A DNA stretch of 64,000 nucleotides from Palsa-504 sp963808315 (GCA_963808315.1 CAWEFK010000019.1:62001-126000), one strand, 5' to 3'. Numbered from the stretch's first letter, positions 18,417 through 28,105 are shown. Numbers and translations are program-made. Notes: a model not told the origin generated them from the letters alone.

Positions 18417-18898
18417 GGAGCACATTCGCCGAAGTCCCTGGTGCTGGCCGATGAGGCACAGCGCGCGCACCTGCGGCGGCTCGACACGGCGGGCGCGCAG
18501 GTCCGGATCAGTTCCGCGCCGCTGCCGCACGAGACGATCATCTTGGACCGGCGGGTGGCGATCCTGGCCGGCCAGCCGTCGCCGCTCGGCCGCGAGTACA
18601 CCGTGACGACATCCCCGGTCCTGGTGGGCGGGGTTAATTCACTGTTCACCGCCGCCTGGGAGGCGGCCACCGACCTCGGCGCCTACCTGCGCGGCGAGGT
18701 CCCCGAGCTCGCCCCCCGAGGCCCGGGAAGTCCTGCGGGCGCTCGGCACGGGCCTCACCGACGAGGCGGCCGCCCGCCGGCTGGGCACCTCGCTGCGCAC
18801 CTACCGGCGGCGGGTCGCCGAGCTGATGGCCGCGCTCGAGGCCGGGCTCTCGCTTCCAGGCCGGGGCGCGGGCCGGCGAGCTCGGCCTAGCCAATTGA
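18417..18898 (+). pseudogene. C-terminal fragment of a LuxR/TrmB-type transcriptional regulator
   Basis: Only the last part of a regulator is present. AGAQVRISSAPLPHETIILD then RRVAILAGQPSPLG and SLFTAAWEAATDL resemble the ligand or effector segment of TrmB-LuxR proteins. The helix-turn-helix LRALGTGLTDEAAARRLGTS then LRTYRRRVAELMAAL follows after a one-base shift in the C-run near 18715. A second shift near 18847 leads to a TGA at 18896-18898. The N-terminal half, usually 150-200 residues, is missing, so this is most likely a remnant rather than a functional gene. Confidence 0.6.
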
Positions 18899-19054
18899 CC
18901 CGGTCAGCCCCGCAGCATCGTGAGGTCGGAAGGGTAGCCGAGCCCGTCGATCCCGCCGTTGCGGGTCACGCAGAACGCTCCCGCCCGGCAGCGGTGATCG
19001 ATCGCCGACTCCATCGGCTCACCGCGTACCAGAGCCGCGGCCAGGCCGGCGTGT

Positions 19055-19207
19055 GCCGAGCCAGACGGACGGCTGGAGATCGTCCCCGCTCCTACGCCGA
19101 TGCGGCTGGTCGATGAGGGTGGCGGCGTGGTTGCCGTCGCTGATACCGACATGCCGGTCCTGACGGCCGGCATGGTGCGGAACACGCTTGAGCGCACCCG
19201 CCGATGA
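19055..19207 (+). pseudogene. C-terminal part of a VapB/AbrB-type antitoxin, N-terminus lost
   Basis: The frame ending at TGA 19205-19207 gives DGRLEIVPAPTPMRLVDEGG, then ADTDMPVLTAGMVRNTLERT. This is the usual tail of antitoxins paired with VapC toxins of the PIN family. Upstream of about 19055 no DNA-binding N-terminus or start codon is found before an in-frame stop at 18995. The opposite strand there encodes what looks like the end of an unrelated protein. The antitoxin therefore seems truncated by a recombination junction. Confidence 0.5.
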
Positions 19208-19609
19208 AGGCGGTCGATTCCAGCCTGGTCATCGCCGCCTTTGCCACCTGGCATGAGCATCACGCCATCGCCCAAGGCCATGGCCAGTCGGCCACGTCTG
19301 GTCGCGCCCGCGGCGGTTGAGTCCTATTCCGTGCTGACCCGGTTGCCGCCGCCGCACCGGGCCCATCCGTCGATCGTGCACACCTTCATCAGCAAGCGGT
19401 TCACCGAACCATTCCTCACCCTGTCCGAGACTGGTTACCAAGAGCTTCTCGCCACGGTGGCCGCCGAGCAGATCCTTGGCGGCCCGGTTTACGACACCTT
19501 GATCGCTTTCACCGCCGCTGGGCACCGGGCCACGCTGCTCAGTCTTGACCGGCGGGCCGCCGCAACCTACGAAACGGTCGGTGCCACGGTCGAGCATCTC
19601 ACGCCCTGA
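19204..19609 (+). CDS. VapC-like PIN-domain ribonuclease toxin (frameshifted)
   Basis: Predicted metal-dependent RNase toxin of a type II toxin-antitoxin pair. ATG 19204 overlaps the antitoxin stop (ATGA). The PIN acidic residues are visible: Asp in MKAVDSSLVIAAFATWHEHH, Glu in APAAVESYSVLTRLP, Asp in GGPVYDTLIAFTAAGH, and Asp in LSLDRRAAATYE. A one-base gain between 19265 and 19290 separates the first segment from the rest. Corrected length is about 135 residues, normal for VapC. With a truncated antitoxin, an active toxin would be dangerous, so the frameshift may be real. The stop codon directly abuts the isomerase fragment at 19610. Confidence 0.72.
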
Positions 19610-19759
19610 CTACTCGCGGCCTGAGCTGAAGGCGGCGTCGAAGGACGCCTGGGGCGGGTGGTAGTTGAACCGGCGCAGGGAGGTGATCGCGCTGGCGAGC
19701 CGGTCCATCTCGCCGTCTGCCCACTCGACGGAGATCGGGCCGCCGTAGCCGATCGAGTT
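19610..19759 (-). pseudogene. Second copy of the 3' end of the sugar-isomerase gene
   Basis: These 150 bp encode, on the minus strand, NSIGYGGPISVEWADGEMDR to FDAAFSSGRE-stop. They match the last 53 codons of the intact isomerase gene (23817-23975) except for a 3-codon in-frame deletion and a handful of substitutions (about 41 of 49 residues identical). The fragment begins 1 bp after the stop codon of the STAND gene and ends exactly at the vapC stop. It therefore flanks the STAND gene as a direct repeat of the isomerase end on the other side. Confidence 0.85.
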
Positions 19760-19760
19760 C

Positions 19761-22700
19761 CTAGCGCAGGAGATCGAACAGGTACAGGCCCGCGCGGCCG
19801 CCGACCGCGAGGCCCGTCCCGCCGAGCCAGGCCAGGGCGTAGACGGTGTCGTCGACGCGCATGAAGGCGAGCGGCTGCCAGGTGGCGATGTCCCAGACCA
19901 CGATGACGCGGTCGTCGTGCTCGGCGGCCAGCTGACCGCAGGGAGACACCACAAGCGAGGCCACCATGCACGGCCCCGCGACCGCACGCTGTTCTCCGGT
20001 GGCCGGGATCCAGATGGTCGCGCTCCCGTCGCGGTCCCCGGCCGCGAGCCAGCTGCCGTCGGGCGCCACCGTGACGGCGCTGCCCACCAGGGCGGCCCGC
20101 ACCTGGGCGGTCTCGGGGTCCCAGATCCGGACCACCCCGTCCGCCGCGACGGCGAGCCAGCTGCTGTCGGGGGCGGGTGTGACGTCGATCTGGCGCGCGC
20201 GCCGGGCCAGGACGGCCCGTGGCCGCCCGGCCGCGGCGTCCCACAAGCGCGCCGTCCTCCACCATTGGCGGTGGCTGGTGATGACGAGCCAGCTGTCGTC
20301 GGGGGCGGCCGTCGGCGTCGCCCACCTTCCGTTATCCCGGCGCCAGCTCCCGCGCAGCAGGCTACGGCCGCCGCGCCTGATGGGAGCGCGCAGTGGCCAG
20401 GTGAGCAGCCACCCGATCCGTGATAGCGTTCCGCCTGGGGCGCGCCGGGTACGGAACACCCGCAGCCGGCCGGTTGTGTTGTCCCGCAGCCGCACCGCGC
20501 CGTGGGCTTCCCAGACCTGGTGGCCGGGCGTGTGCCAGCGGCCGGGGCCTTCCTGGTCTTTTCGTTCGTCCCAGCTGGCCGTGTCCCAGCTCGTGCGGGT
20601 CCCGTACGCATCCCTGGCCGAGACCCGACTGCCGTCCGGGGCCACGTCGATGGACCTCACCCGCCCCCGGATCGTGCCGGCGACCTTCGTGGCCTGGCCG
20701 CTGACCGAGTCCCTGACCACGATCGTGGTCAGCCCTTCGTAGTCGTCGATGTCGTTGCTTTCCGCGACGACCAGCCGGCCGCCGTCCAGCGTGGCGCGGA
20801 CGGCCGTGACCGAGCGCTCGCGGCTGGCCTGCCGGTCGGGTGCCGCCATGCCGTCGCGTCCCAGATCCGGATTTCCTCAGCCCCGGTGGTGGCCAGCCAG
20901 CGGCCGTCGGGGGCCGTGGCCATGATGCCACCACCGTGACCAGCCAGGACGGCACGCTGCTGGCCGGTGGCCGCATCGTGGATCTGCACACCACCCCGAC
21001 CATCGTGGTGGCGGACGGCGAGAGCGAGCCAGCTGCCATCCGGGGCCGAGGCCAGCCCGGGCGCCCCCGCACGTCGCATCTCGCGCAGATCGAGCGAGGT
21101 GACGTTTCTGATGGTTACCGTTTGACCGGTGGACGCGTGCCAGGCCAGCACCGTCCCGTTGTCGTGGCCGATGGCAAGCCACCTGCTATTCGCCGCCACC
21201 TCCAAGGTGCTGATGCCGGGGTAACCGGGGAAGATGGCTCGCTGGTCCCAGGTCGCCGGGTCCCAGATCCGCAGCGAGCCGTAATTGCTGCGGACGGCCA
21301 GCCAGCTGCCGTCTGGTGCCGCCTTCATGACCGCTACCCACCTGTCTTGATCAGCCGGAAGGACGGCGCGTTTCGTCCAGGTGACCGTGTCCCAGACCTG
21401 TACCGCGCCGTCCTCGGTGGCGACGGCGAGCCAGCTGCCGTCGGGAGCTACCTGCAGCGGACGATTCCAGCACCGGCCGACCGCGAACGTCTTCCTTTCC
21501 CGCCAGGTCGCCGTGTCCCAGATCCGCACCGACCCCCGGCGGTCGACGCTGGCCAGCCAGCGGCCATCCGGCGCCATCTGAACCCGTACATTCCGCCCGG
21601 GCACGGCCAGGACGGCCCGCTGCTGCCAGGTCGCGGTGTCCCAGATCCGCACGCTCCGGTCGTTGCCCGCGCTGATCAGCCAGCTGCCATCGGGCGACGA
21701 CTGCACCGCATCCACCGAGTACGAACCCCGGTGGCCATCGAGCTCGGTAAGTTCGCGTCCCGTGACGGGATCCCACACCCGCACGGCCGGGCCTGCGCCG
21801 GCCGCGGCGATCCAGCTGCCGTCGGGCGCCACCCCGACTGCCCGCAGGCCGGGCACGCTGAGCACCGGTCGTTCGGTCCAGCTGGCGGTGTCCCAGGTCC
21901 GTATCGTGTCGTAGCCCACCCCGGCCAGCCACCGGCCGTCCGGTGCCAGCTCGAGCTCCTTGACGTAGCCGGTGAACAGCACGCGCTGGAGCACGGTGTC
22001 GGGCAGGTCGGGCGGCGGGCACCGGTTGACCAGCCTTGGCCGTCGGTTCGAATCGCGGAGCCTGGCCGCCTGCGGGCCCCACTCGGGGTCGGCGGCGACC
22101 CGGCTGTGCAGCACGTCGACGACGGCGTCGGCGGGCTGGGTCCGGCCAAGCAGGTGCGCGGTCCGGGTGAGGACGGCTTGCAGGCGGGCGGCCCCTGGCG
22201 TGCCGATGCGGGCCAGGTCGGCCGCCGCGTCGGCCGATCCGAAGTCGCGCACACGCGCCCCGACCCACCGCAGGTCACCGGCCAGCGCGGCCGCCTCGCC
22301 GTACCGCTCGGCCTCCTCCAGGTGCTCGATCAGGTGATCGCGCAGGTATCGGTCGTCGGGGCCCAGCTGCCACCAGGGTGGAAGTAGCTGGGCGTCTTCG
22401 CCCGGGGGCAGACCGGCGGCGGCCGCATCAAGCAGATGAGAGGCCAGCTTGGCCAGCTCCGGTCCGAGCTCGGCGCGCAGGAAATCGCGCACCACGTCGT
22501 GGATGGTCACGCTGGGCGGCTCGGCGCCGGTCAGCGTGATCAGCGCGAGGTCGGCCAGGCGGCGGCACAGCCGCGAGGCCTCCAGGGGCGTCAGCCCTCC
22601 GGTAGCCTGCCACAGCCGCGCGATCAGGTCGGCGGGGACGGTCTCGTCCTCGGCGAAGACGCCGAGCTCGGCGAACCGCCGGGCGTCTCCCGGGTGGAGC

Positions 22701-23722
22701 TGGTCGGTGCTGACCGCGATCGTCGCCCGCACCGCGCGTTCGCGGGCCCGGTTCTCGTGCACGTCCAGGGCGCCGTCGGGTATCAGTTCGTCGACGGCGG
22801 CCGGGCCCGCCGCTTGCAACCGGGTCAGCAGCTCGCGGCCGGCCGCGTCCGCGCCCGGCCCGGACTCCGCCGCGTTGACCAGGATCTTGTTGACCAGGCG
22901 CAGCAGCAGCGGCCACCGTCCGGTCTCGGCCAGCAGGCGGTCCGCGATCTGGACATCCAGTCCCTGGACCTTCGCCAGCAGCAGCCGCCTGGCCTGCTCC
23001 GGCGACATCTGATCCACCAGGACGGCCGAGTTCGAGTCGGGCAGCAGCCCGGGTACCCGGGTCGTCACCAGCCGGGCGCACCGCCGGGCGCCGCTGACGA
23101 ACGGCTTGAGCTGTTCTTCGGTCCACACGTCGTCCAGCACGAGCAGGCGCCGCCGCCCGGTGTCGAGCAGCACGCCCAGGCGGGTGCCCGCCGGTTCCGG
23201 GTCGGTGAACGCACCCTTCTCGCCGGAGATGGCCCCGATCAAGTCGTTGACCTTGGTTGTCACCGCGGCCGGGCCGCGGACCTCACTGCCCATCTGGACC
23301 AGGTACACGCCGCCGCGGAACCGGCGGCGTACCCGCGGGTCCGCGCACACCATGAGGGCCAGCGTGGTCTTGCCGAATCCGCCCGCTCCCCGCAACCCCG
23401 TCGTTATCCCCACCGCTGCGGCCTTCGAGTGAAGCAGGCCCGCCACGACCCTGTCGACCTGCTCCGGTCGCTCCACCACCCACTCAGGCACGTCCGCCCA
23501 CGACGGCGCGGCGGCAGGCCGTCGTGGCAGCATCGCCCGCACGCCGGGAATTCCGCCGGTCACCGCCACCGGAAGGCCCAGGATCCCGGCCCATATCCCG
23601 GCTCGTGCCAGTCCCTGGCCAACCAGGAAAATGACCAAGAACGCGCACCCGGCCACGGCGAGCGCGCCAGCCAGGCGAAGCCCGGCTCTTTCTCGCCCTC
23701 CCATGGCCCTAATAGCTACCAT
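19761..23722 (-). CDS. Membrane-anchored NB-ARC STAND NTPase with WD40-like beta-propeller (one frameshift)
   Basis: Signal-transducing NTPase of about 1,320 residues. Residues 14-60 are hydrophobic (AGALAVAGCAFLVIFLVGQG and a second segment), giving one or two membrane helices. The NB-ARC domain follows: Walker A GLRGAGGFGKTTLALMV, Walker B RRLLVLDDVW, and the downstream TGRWPLLLRLVNKIL. From about residue 560 there are WD40-like repeats with APDGSWLA and RIWDTATW motifs, some 14 blades in all. A shift near 20842 breaks the propeller, and the remaining blades continue in the next frame to TAG 19761. No effector nuclease or protease domain is visible, so the output may be the membrane segment itself. 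Proteins of this layout are candidates for regulation or phage defence. The gene is bracketed by isomerase 3' ends. Confidence 0.85.
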
Positions 23723-23816
23723 CTTCCGCAGGCCGGAACGGGCGGTGCGGTACTGGTGGGATGGAAGCGACAGCTGTTATCGAGCGAAGGGGCCCGGGCT
23801 CAGCCGGACCGCCCCG

Positions 23817-24824
23817 CTACTCGCGGCCCGAGCTGAAGGCGGCGTCGAAGGACGCCTGGGGCGGGTCGTAGTTGAACCGGCGCAGGAAGGTGATGGCCTC
23901 GGCCGCGCCAGCCAGCCGGTCCATCCCGGCGTCCTCCCACTCGACGGAGATCGGGCCGTCGTAGCCGATCGAGTTCAGCATCCGGAAGATGTCTTCCCAC
24001 CGGATGTCGCCGCGGCCGGCCGAGACGAAGTCCCAGCCGCGCCGCGGGTCGCCCCAGGGCAGGTGGGAGCCGAGGCGGCCGCTGCGGCCGTCGAGCCGCG
24101 TGCGGGCCTCCTTGCAGTCCACGTGGTAGATCCGCATCCTGTACTCGGCCAGGAACGCCACCGGGTCCAGGTCCTGCCAGACGAAGTGGCTCGGGTCAAA
24201 ATTCAGGCCGAACGACGGGCGATGGCCCACCGCCTCCAGAGCACGATGCGTCGTCCAGAAGTCGTAGGCGATCTCGCTGGGGTGCACCTCGTGCGCGAAG
24301 CGGACGCCCTCGGCGTCGAAGGTGTCCAGGATCGGGTTCCAGCGGCGGGCGAAGTCGGCGTAGCCGTCGTCGATCATGGCCGCGGGGACGGGCGGGAACA
24401 TGGCCACCGTGTGCCAGATCGACGAGCCGGTGAAGCCCACCACCACATCGACGCCGAAGGCGGCGGCGGCGCGCGCGGTGTCGGCCATCTCCGCGGCCGC
24501 GCGCTGCCTGACCCCTTCCGGCTCGCCGTCCCCCCAGATCCGCTCCGGGAGGATGGCCTGGTGGCGGGCGTCGATGGGGTGGTCGCAGACGGCCTGGCCG
24601 ACGAGGTGATTCGAGATGGCCCAGCACTTCAGGTCGTACTTCGCCAGCAGTTCGTGCCGGCCGGCCAGGTAGCCGTCCTCGGCCAGTGCGCGGTCCACCT
24701 CGAAATGATCTCCCCAGCAGGCGAGCTCCAGGCCGTCGTAGCCCCACTCCCTGGCGTGCTGGCAGACCTCCTCCAGCGGCAGGTCGGCCCACTGGCCGGT
24801 GAACAAGGTGAAGGGACGAGGCAT
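23817..24824 (-). CDS. Sugar phosphate isomerase/epimerase (AP-endonuclease-2-like TIM barrel)
   Basis: A 335-residue TIM-barrel enzyme of the xylose-isomerase-like family. ATG 24824 follows AAAAGGAG. Candidate metal ligands are Glu in FAHEVHPSEIAYDF, Asp and His in LNFDPSHFVWQDLDP, His/Asp in IYHVDCKEA, and Glu in ISVEWEDAGMDRL. The start EWGYDGLELACWG is the usual first strand-helix. It is the last gene of a four-gene operon with two Gfo/Idh/MocA dehydrogenases and another isomerase, under a divergent LacI repressor. This combination usually degrades cyclitols, keto-sugars or rare sugars. Substrate unassigned. Confidence 0.88.
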   Translation of the reverse strand: MPRPFTLFTGQWADLPLEEVCQHAREWGYDGLELACWGDHFEVDRALAEDGYLAGRHELLAKYDLKCWAISNHLVGQAVCDHPIDARHQAILPERIWGDGEPEGVRQRAAAEMADTARAAAAFGVDVVVGFTGSSIWHTVAMFPPVPAAMIDDGYADFARRWNPILDTFDAEGVRFAHEVHPSEIAYDFWTTHRALEAVGHRPSFGLNFDPSHFVWQDLDPVAFLAEYRMRIYHVDCKEARTRLDGRSGRLGSHLPWGDPRRGWDFVSAGRGDIRWEDIFRMLNSIGYDGPISVEWEDAGMDRLAGAAEAITFLRRFNYDPPQASFDAAFSSGRE

Positions 24825-26022
24825 CGTTGGCTCCTTTTCGATTCGCGGGCACGGGTGTCCAGCCCGAGGAGTTCGCGGCGCTGCGCTCGACGGCGTCCAG
24901 GACGCGCTGCACCTGGAGGCCTTCGGCGAACGACGGGGCCGGATCCGTGCCCGCGGCGATGGCGGTCACCAGGTCCCTGACCTGGTGCGTGAAGGTATGC
25001 TCCCAGCCGAGCACGTGACCAGGCGGCCACCACCCGGACAGGTAGGGATGGCCAGGCTCGGTGACCAGAATGCGCCGGAAACCCGCCTCGGCGCTCGGCT
25101 CGGTGTGGTCGTGGAACCACAGTTCGTTCAGCCGTTCGAGATTGAACGCGAGGCTGCCTTGGTCCCCGTTCAGCTCGATCCGCAGCTCGTTCTTGCGGCC
25201 GGTGGCGAACCTGGTCGCCTCGAACGTGGCCAGCGCCCCCGAGTGCAGCCGGGCGGTGAACACCGCGGCGTCGTCCACGGTGACCGCCCCGGAGCGCGGG
25301 CCCTCCCCGGGCGCCTCGGGCCGCGGGCGCTCGCCGACGAAGGTGGCGGTGGCCGCGGAGACGCCCGCGATCAGCTCGCCGGCCAGGTACTGGGCCAGGT
25401 CCACGATGTGCGCGCCCAGGTCGCCGAGCGCGCCGGACCCGGCTCGCTCGCGCTGCAGCCGCCAGGTCAGCGGGAACGACGCGTCCACCAGCCAGTCCTG
25501 GAGGTAACTCGCGCGCACGTGGCGGAGCTGGCCGATCCTGCCGTCGGTCACGAGCGTGCGGGCCAGGGCCAGGGCGGGGACGCGGCGGTAGTTGAAGCCG
25601 ACCATCGAGCGGACGCCGCGGGAGGCGGCTCGCGCCGCCGCGGCCGCCATGGCCTCCGCCTGCGCCAGCGTGTTGGCGAGCGGCTTCTCGCACAGCACGT
25701 GCTTGCCCGCCGCCAGGGCCGTGATGGCGACCTCGGCGTGCCGGTCACCCGGCGCGACGATGTCCACGAGCTGGACGTCGTCGCGTTCGACCAGAGCACG
25801 CCAGTCCGTCTCCGTGGCCGCCCAGCCGAGCCGGCCGGCCGCCGCGCCGACCGCGGCCGCGTCCCGGCCGCACAGCACGGCCATGGCGGGCTGCAGCGGC
25901 AGGTCGAACACGTGCGGCGCGGTCCGCCAGGCCTGCGAATGGGCCGCGCCCATGAACGCGTAGCCCACCATGCCCACGCCGAGCACCGGGCGGTCCGCGA
26001 CCTGACTCAATGCCTGCTCCAC
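24196..26022 (-). CDS. Gfo/Idh/MocA-family NAD(P)-dependent oxidoreductase (stop codon apparently lost)
   Basis: Sugar or cyclitol dehydrogenase. The Rossmann segment GVGMVGYAFMGAAHSQAW opens the protein. The EKP motif is in GKHVLCEKPLANTLAQ, and DLGAHIVDLAQYL is in the catalytic region. The family domain ends around base 24850 (about 390 residues), but no stop codon follows in this frame until 24196. The frame therefore runs some 200 codons through the isomerase gene, whose ribosome site and ATG are intact. A CGA codon near 24840 could be a mutated TGA. The start is GTG 26022, or a TTG at 26010 with GGTGGAG upstream. The biologically relevant product is probably the first 390 residues. Confidence 0.82.
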   Translation of the reverse strand: MEQALSQVADRPVLGVGMVGYAFMGAAHSQAWRTAPHVFDLPLQPAMAVLCGRDAAAVGAAAGRLGWAATETDWRALVERDDVQLVDIVAPGDRHAEVAITALAAGKHVLCEKPLANTLAQAEAMAAAAARAASRGVRSMVGFNYRRVPALALARTLVTDGRIGQLRHVRASYLQDWLVDASFPLTWRLQRERAGSGALGDLGAHIVDLAQYLAGELIAGVSAATATFVGERPRPEAPGEGPRSGAVTVDDAAVFTARLHSGALATFEATRFATGRKNELRIELNGDQGSLAFNLERLNELWFHDHTEPSAEAGFRRILVTEPGHPYLSGWWPPGHVLGWEHTFTHQVRDLVTAIAAGTDPAPSFAEGLQVQRVLDAVERSAANSSGWTPVPANRKGANDASSLHLVHRPVGRPAAGGGLPARQGVGLRRPGARLLGRSFRGGPRTGRGRLPGRPARTAGEVRPEVLGHLESPRRPGRLRPPHRRPPPGHPPGADLGGRRAGRGQAARGRGDGRHRARRRRLRRRCGGGLHRLVDLAHGGHVPARPRGHDRRRLRRLRPPLEPDPGHLRRRGRPLRARGAPQRDRLRLLDDASCSGGGGPSPVVRPEF

Positions 26023-26073
26023 CTCGGTGCCCGCCCGTCCTTCCCGTTAGCCGTGTCTTCCCCGTCAGTTCCG

Positions 26074-27189
26074 TCAGGCCGATCCTAGGGTGCTGGCCTT
26101 CGGATCCCAGTCGGGATCAAGGGGCTCGGGCAGGCTGAAGGCCGACCGCACCGGCTCGAACGAGCGGTCCGCGACGGACCGGCCGATGGCCTCCATCGTC
26201 TCGAGCACGTGCCACCCCAGCTCACCCGACGCCCGCGGGCGCCCGCCGCCGCGCAGGGCGCGGGCCAGGTCAAGCACGCCGAGACCGCGTCCGTCGGCGG
26301 CCCCCGTGGTCGGCAGGAGCTGCCAGTCGTCGGCGCCGGTGGCGCGCAGCCTGATCTCGCCGTCGAACCGGTTGGGGTCGGGCAGCGCGAGGGTGGCCTC
26401 GGTGCCGGTGATCTCCACGAATCCGTGCCGCGGCAGCGGCGACTCGAAGCTGAGGATGAGCGTGGCCACCGCGCCCTGCCGGTATTCCACCAGGGCGGAG
26501 ACGTGGGTCGGGACCTCGACGCGGAACTCCGTTCCGGCCCGCGGCCCCCGGGCGATGACCCGGGTGTCGCGGCTGCGGTGGCCGGCCGCCGCGACCTGCT
26601 CCGCCGGGCCGAAGATGGTGGCCAGCCAGGACAGGTAGTAGGGCCCGATGTCGTACAGCGGTCCCGCGCCGGCCTGGAACAGGAACGCGGGGTCGAGATG
26701 CCATCGCTCCGGGCCCGGATTCTGCATCAGGGTCAGGGCCGTCTGCGGCACGCCGATCGCCCCCGCGGCGATCAGCCGCCTGGCGCTCTGCAGCCCGGCG
26801 CCGAGCACGGTGTCGGGGGCGCAGCCGAGCAGCAGGCCGGCCCGGTTCGCCTCGTCGATCAGGCGCTGTCCGGTCGCGGTGTCGAGGGCGAGCGGCTTCT
26901 CGGTCCAGACGCTCTTGCCGGCGGCCAGCGCGGCCGAGGTGACCTCGGCGTGCGCCGCGGGGATGGTGAGGTTGACGACGAGCTCGACGTCCGGCCGACG
27001 TATCGCCTGGGCCACCGTCCCCGCCTCGGGGACGCCGTACGCGGCGGCCTGCTCCTTGGCCCGCTCGAGGTCGATGTCGGCGCAGAAAACCACCCGCAGG
27101 TCGGCGAAGGCGGTCAGGTTGCGCAGGTACTCGCGGCTGATGGTGCCGCAGCCGACCACGGCGACACCGACCGGCCCGGCCGCCGTCAT
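26074..27189 (-). CDS. Gfo/Idh/MocA-family NAD(P)-dependent oxidoreductase
   Basis: A 371-residue dehydrogenase. GVAVVGCGTISREYLRNL is the dinucleotide-binding loop, SVWTEKPLALDTATG has the catalytic EKP lysine, and PLYDIGPYYLSWLATIFGPA is the conserved active-site strand. The start ATG at 27189 overlaps the stop of the upstream isomerase gene (ATGA), so the two are coupled. A second dehydrogenase gene follows after 51 bp. The two dehydrogenases are only family-level relatives and may act at different steps, for example C3 oxidation and a later reduction. Confidence 0.9.
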   Translation of the reverse strand: MTAAGPVGVAVVGCGTISREYLRNLTAFADLRVVFCADIDLERAKEQAAAYGVPEAGTVAQAIRRPDVELVVNLTIPAAHAEVTSAALAAGKSVWTEKPLALDTATGQRLIDEANRAGLLLGCAPDTVLGAGLQSARRLIAAGAIGVPQTALTLMQNPGPERWHLDPAFLFQAGAGPLYDIGPYYLSWLATIFGPAEQVAAAGHRSRDTRVIARGPRAGTEFRVEVPTHVSALVEYRQGAVATLILSFESPLPRHGFVEITGTEATLALPDPNRFDGEIRLRATGADDWQLLPTTGAADGRGLGVLDLARALRGGGRPRASGELGWHVLETMEAIGRSVADRSFEPVRSAFSLPEPLDPDWDPKASTLGSA

Positions 27190-27962
27190 CAGCCGCCACT
27201 CCCGCGTCCGGCCGGGGCGGCCAGCCCCTGGCCGACCAGCCAGGCCAGGCTGTCCCCGACCGCGGTCATCATGTCGGTCGCGCAGCGGTCGAGCTCGACC
27301 ACGTGCCAGGTCGCGGACGGGCTCGCGGCCAGGATCTGCGCCACCGGCATCCGCCCGGCGCCGACCGAGGTCATGAAGTCGTCCCTGTTGACCACCGGGC
27401 CGTCCTTGACGTGCAGGTACCTGACCCGGTCGCCGAGCCGGCCGAGCAGGGCGGGCACGTCCTGGCCGCCCACCGCCGCCCAGTAGGTATCGACCTCCAG
27501 CAGGACCGCGTCGTCCAGCTGATCCGCGAGTACCTCGAGCGCGGGGATCCCGCCGACCAGGCTGGACAGCTCGAAGTCGTGGTTGTGGTAGCCCAGCCGC
27601 AGGCCCTGGTCCGCCAGCCCGGCGGCCAGCTCGTTCAGCTCGCGGGCCAGCGCCCGCACGCTGTCGGCGTCGGCGAACCTGGGCGGCGGCAGGTGCGGGA
27701 TGATGATCGTGTCCGCGCCGAGGGTGCGGGTGGCGCGCGCGATGTCCTTGGCCTGCTCACCGGCGGGCACCGCGTGCACGCTGCACACGGTCAAGCCCGT
27801 CGCGTCCAGGTCGGCGCGCAGCCCGTCCGGGTCGGACAAGATGTCGAACGCTTCCACCGCGCCGTAGCCCAGGGCAGCGACCTGCGCCAAGACCCCGAGC
27901 CGCCCGGCGGGCAGCTGTTCCCTGAGGGTGTAGAGCTGCAACGCTGCAGGATTGACCGTCAA
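27189..27962 (-). CDS. Sugar phosphate isomerase/epimerase (TIM barrel), first gene of the operon
   Basis: A 257-residue enzyme. TTG 27962 is chosen as start because GAAGGAGAACC precedes it. The frame stays open far upstream into the divergent regulator, but that part is non-coding shadow. Features: ALQLYTLREQLPAGRLGVLA at the start, GLRLGYHNHDFEL with metal-ligand histidine, LLEVDTYWAAVGGQDVPAL with Glu/Asp, VRYLHVKDGP, and HVVELDRCATDMM near the end. The family includes inosose isomerase/dehydratase-type proteins. It is coupled to the dehydrogenase gene by ATGA. One half of the operator pair (27971-27980) lies just upstream. Confidence 0.86.
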   Translation of the reverse strand: MTVNPAALQLYTLREQLPAGRLGVLAQVAALGYGAVEAFDILSDPDGLRADLDATGLTVCSVHAVPAGEQAKDIARATRTLGADTIIIPHLPPPRFADADSVRALARELNELAAGLADQGLRLGYHNHDFELSSLVGGIPALEVLADQLDDAVLLEVDTYWAAVGGQDVPALLGRLGDRVRYLHVKDGPVVNRDDFMTSVGAGRMPVAQILAASPSATWHVVELDRCATDMMTAVGDSLAWLVGQGLAAPAGRGSGG

Positions 27963-27970
27963 GGTTCTCC

Positions 27971-27980
27971 TTCTCGAAAA
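27971..27980. promoter_or_regulatory. LacI-type operator candidate at the catabolic operon
   Basis: TTCTCGAAAA lies within 10 bp upstream of the TTG start of the first operon gene, overlapping its ribosome site. It matches the perfect palindrome TTTTCGAAAA at 28096-28105 at 9 of 10 positions. Central-CG palindromes of this type are typical LacI-family half-site pairs. Confidence 0.5.
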
Positions 27981-28095
27981 CTTTCCGGTTGCTTTGGTCC
28001 AGGCTAAATTCAAGCTGTAAACCAGGTCAATAGCGATGTCTCCGACATGAGCGAAACTTAGGAAACAGGACAACCAGACATCTTCCCGAGCATAT

Positions 28096-28105
28096 TTTTC
28101 GAAAA
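28096..28105. promoter_or_regulatory. LacI-type operator candidate at the regulator gene
   Basis: TTTTCGAAAA is a perfect palindrome 17 bp before the lacI-like ATG, suggesting autoregulation and joint control of the divergent operon. Confidence 0.5.

Noticed and set aside
20840..22387. Plus-strand open frame of 515 codons opposite the STAND gene
   Set aside because: Its repeating RVPDP/GGDG pattern is simply the reverse reading of the WD40 repeats.
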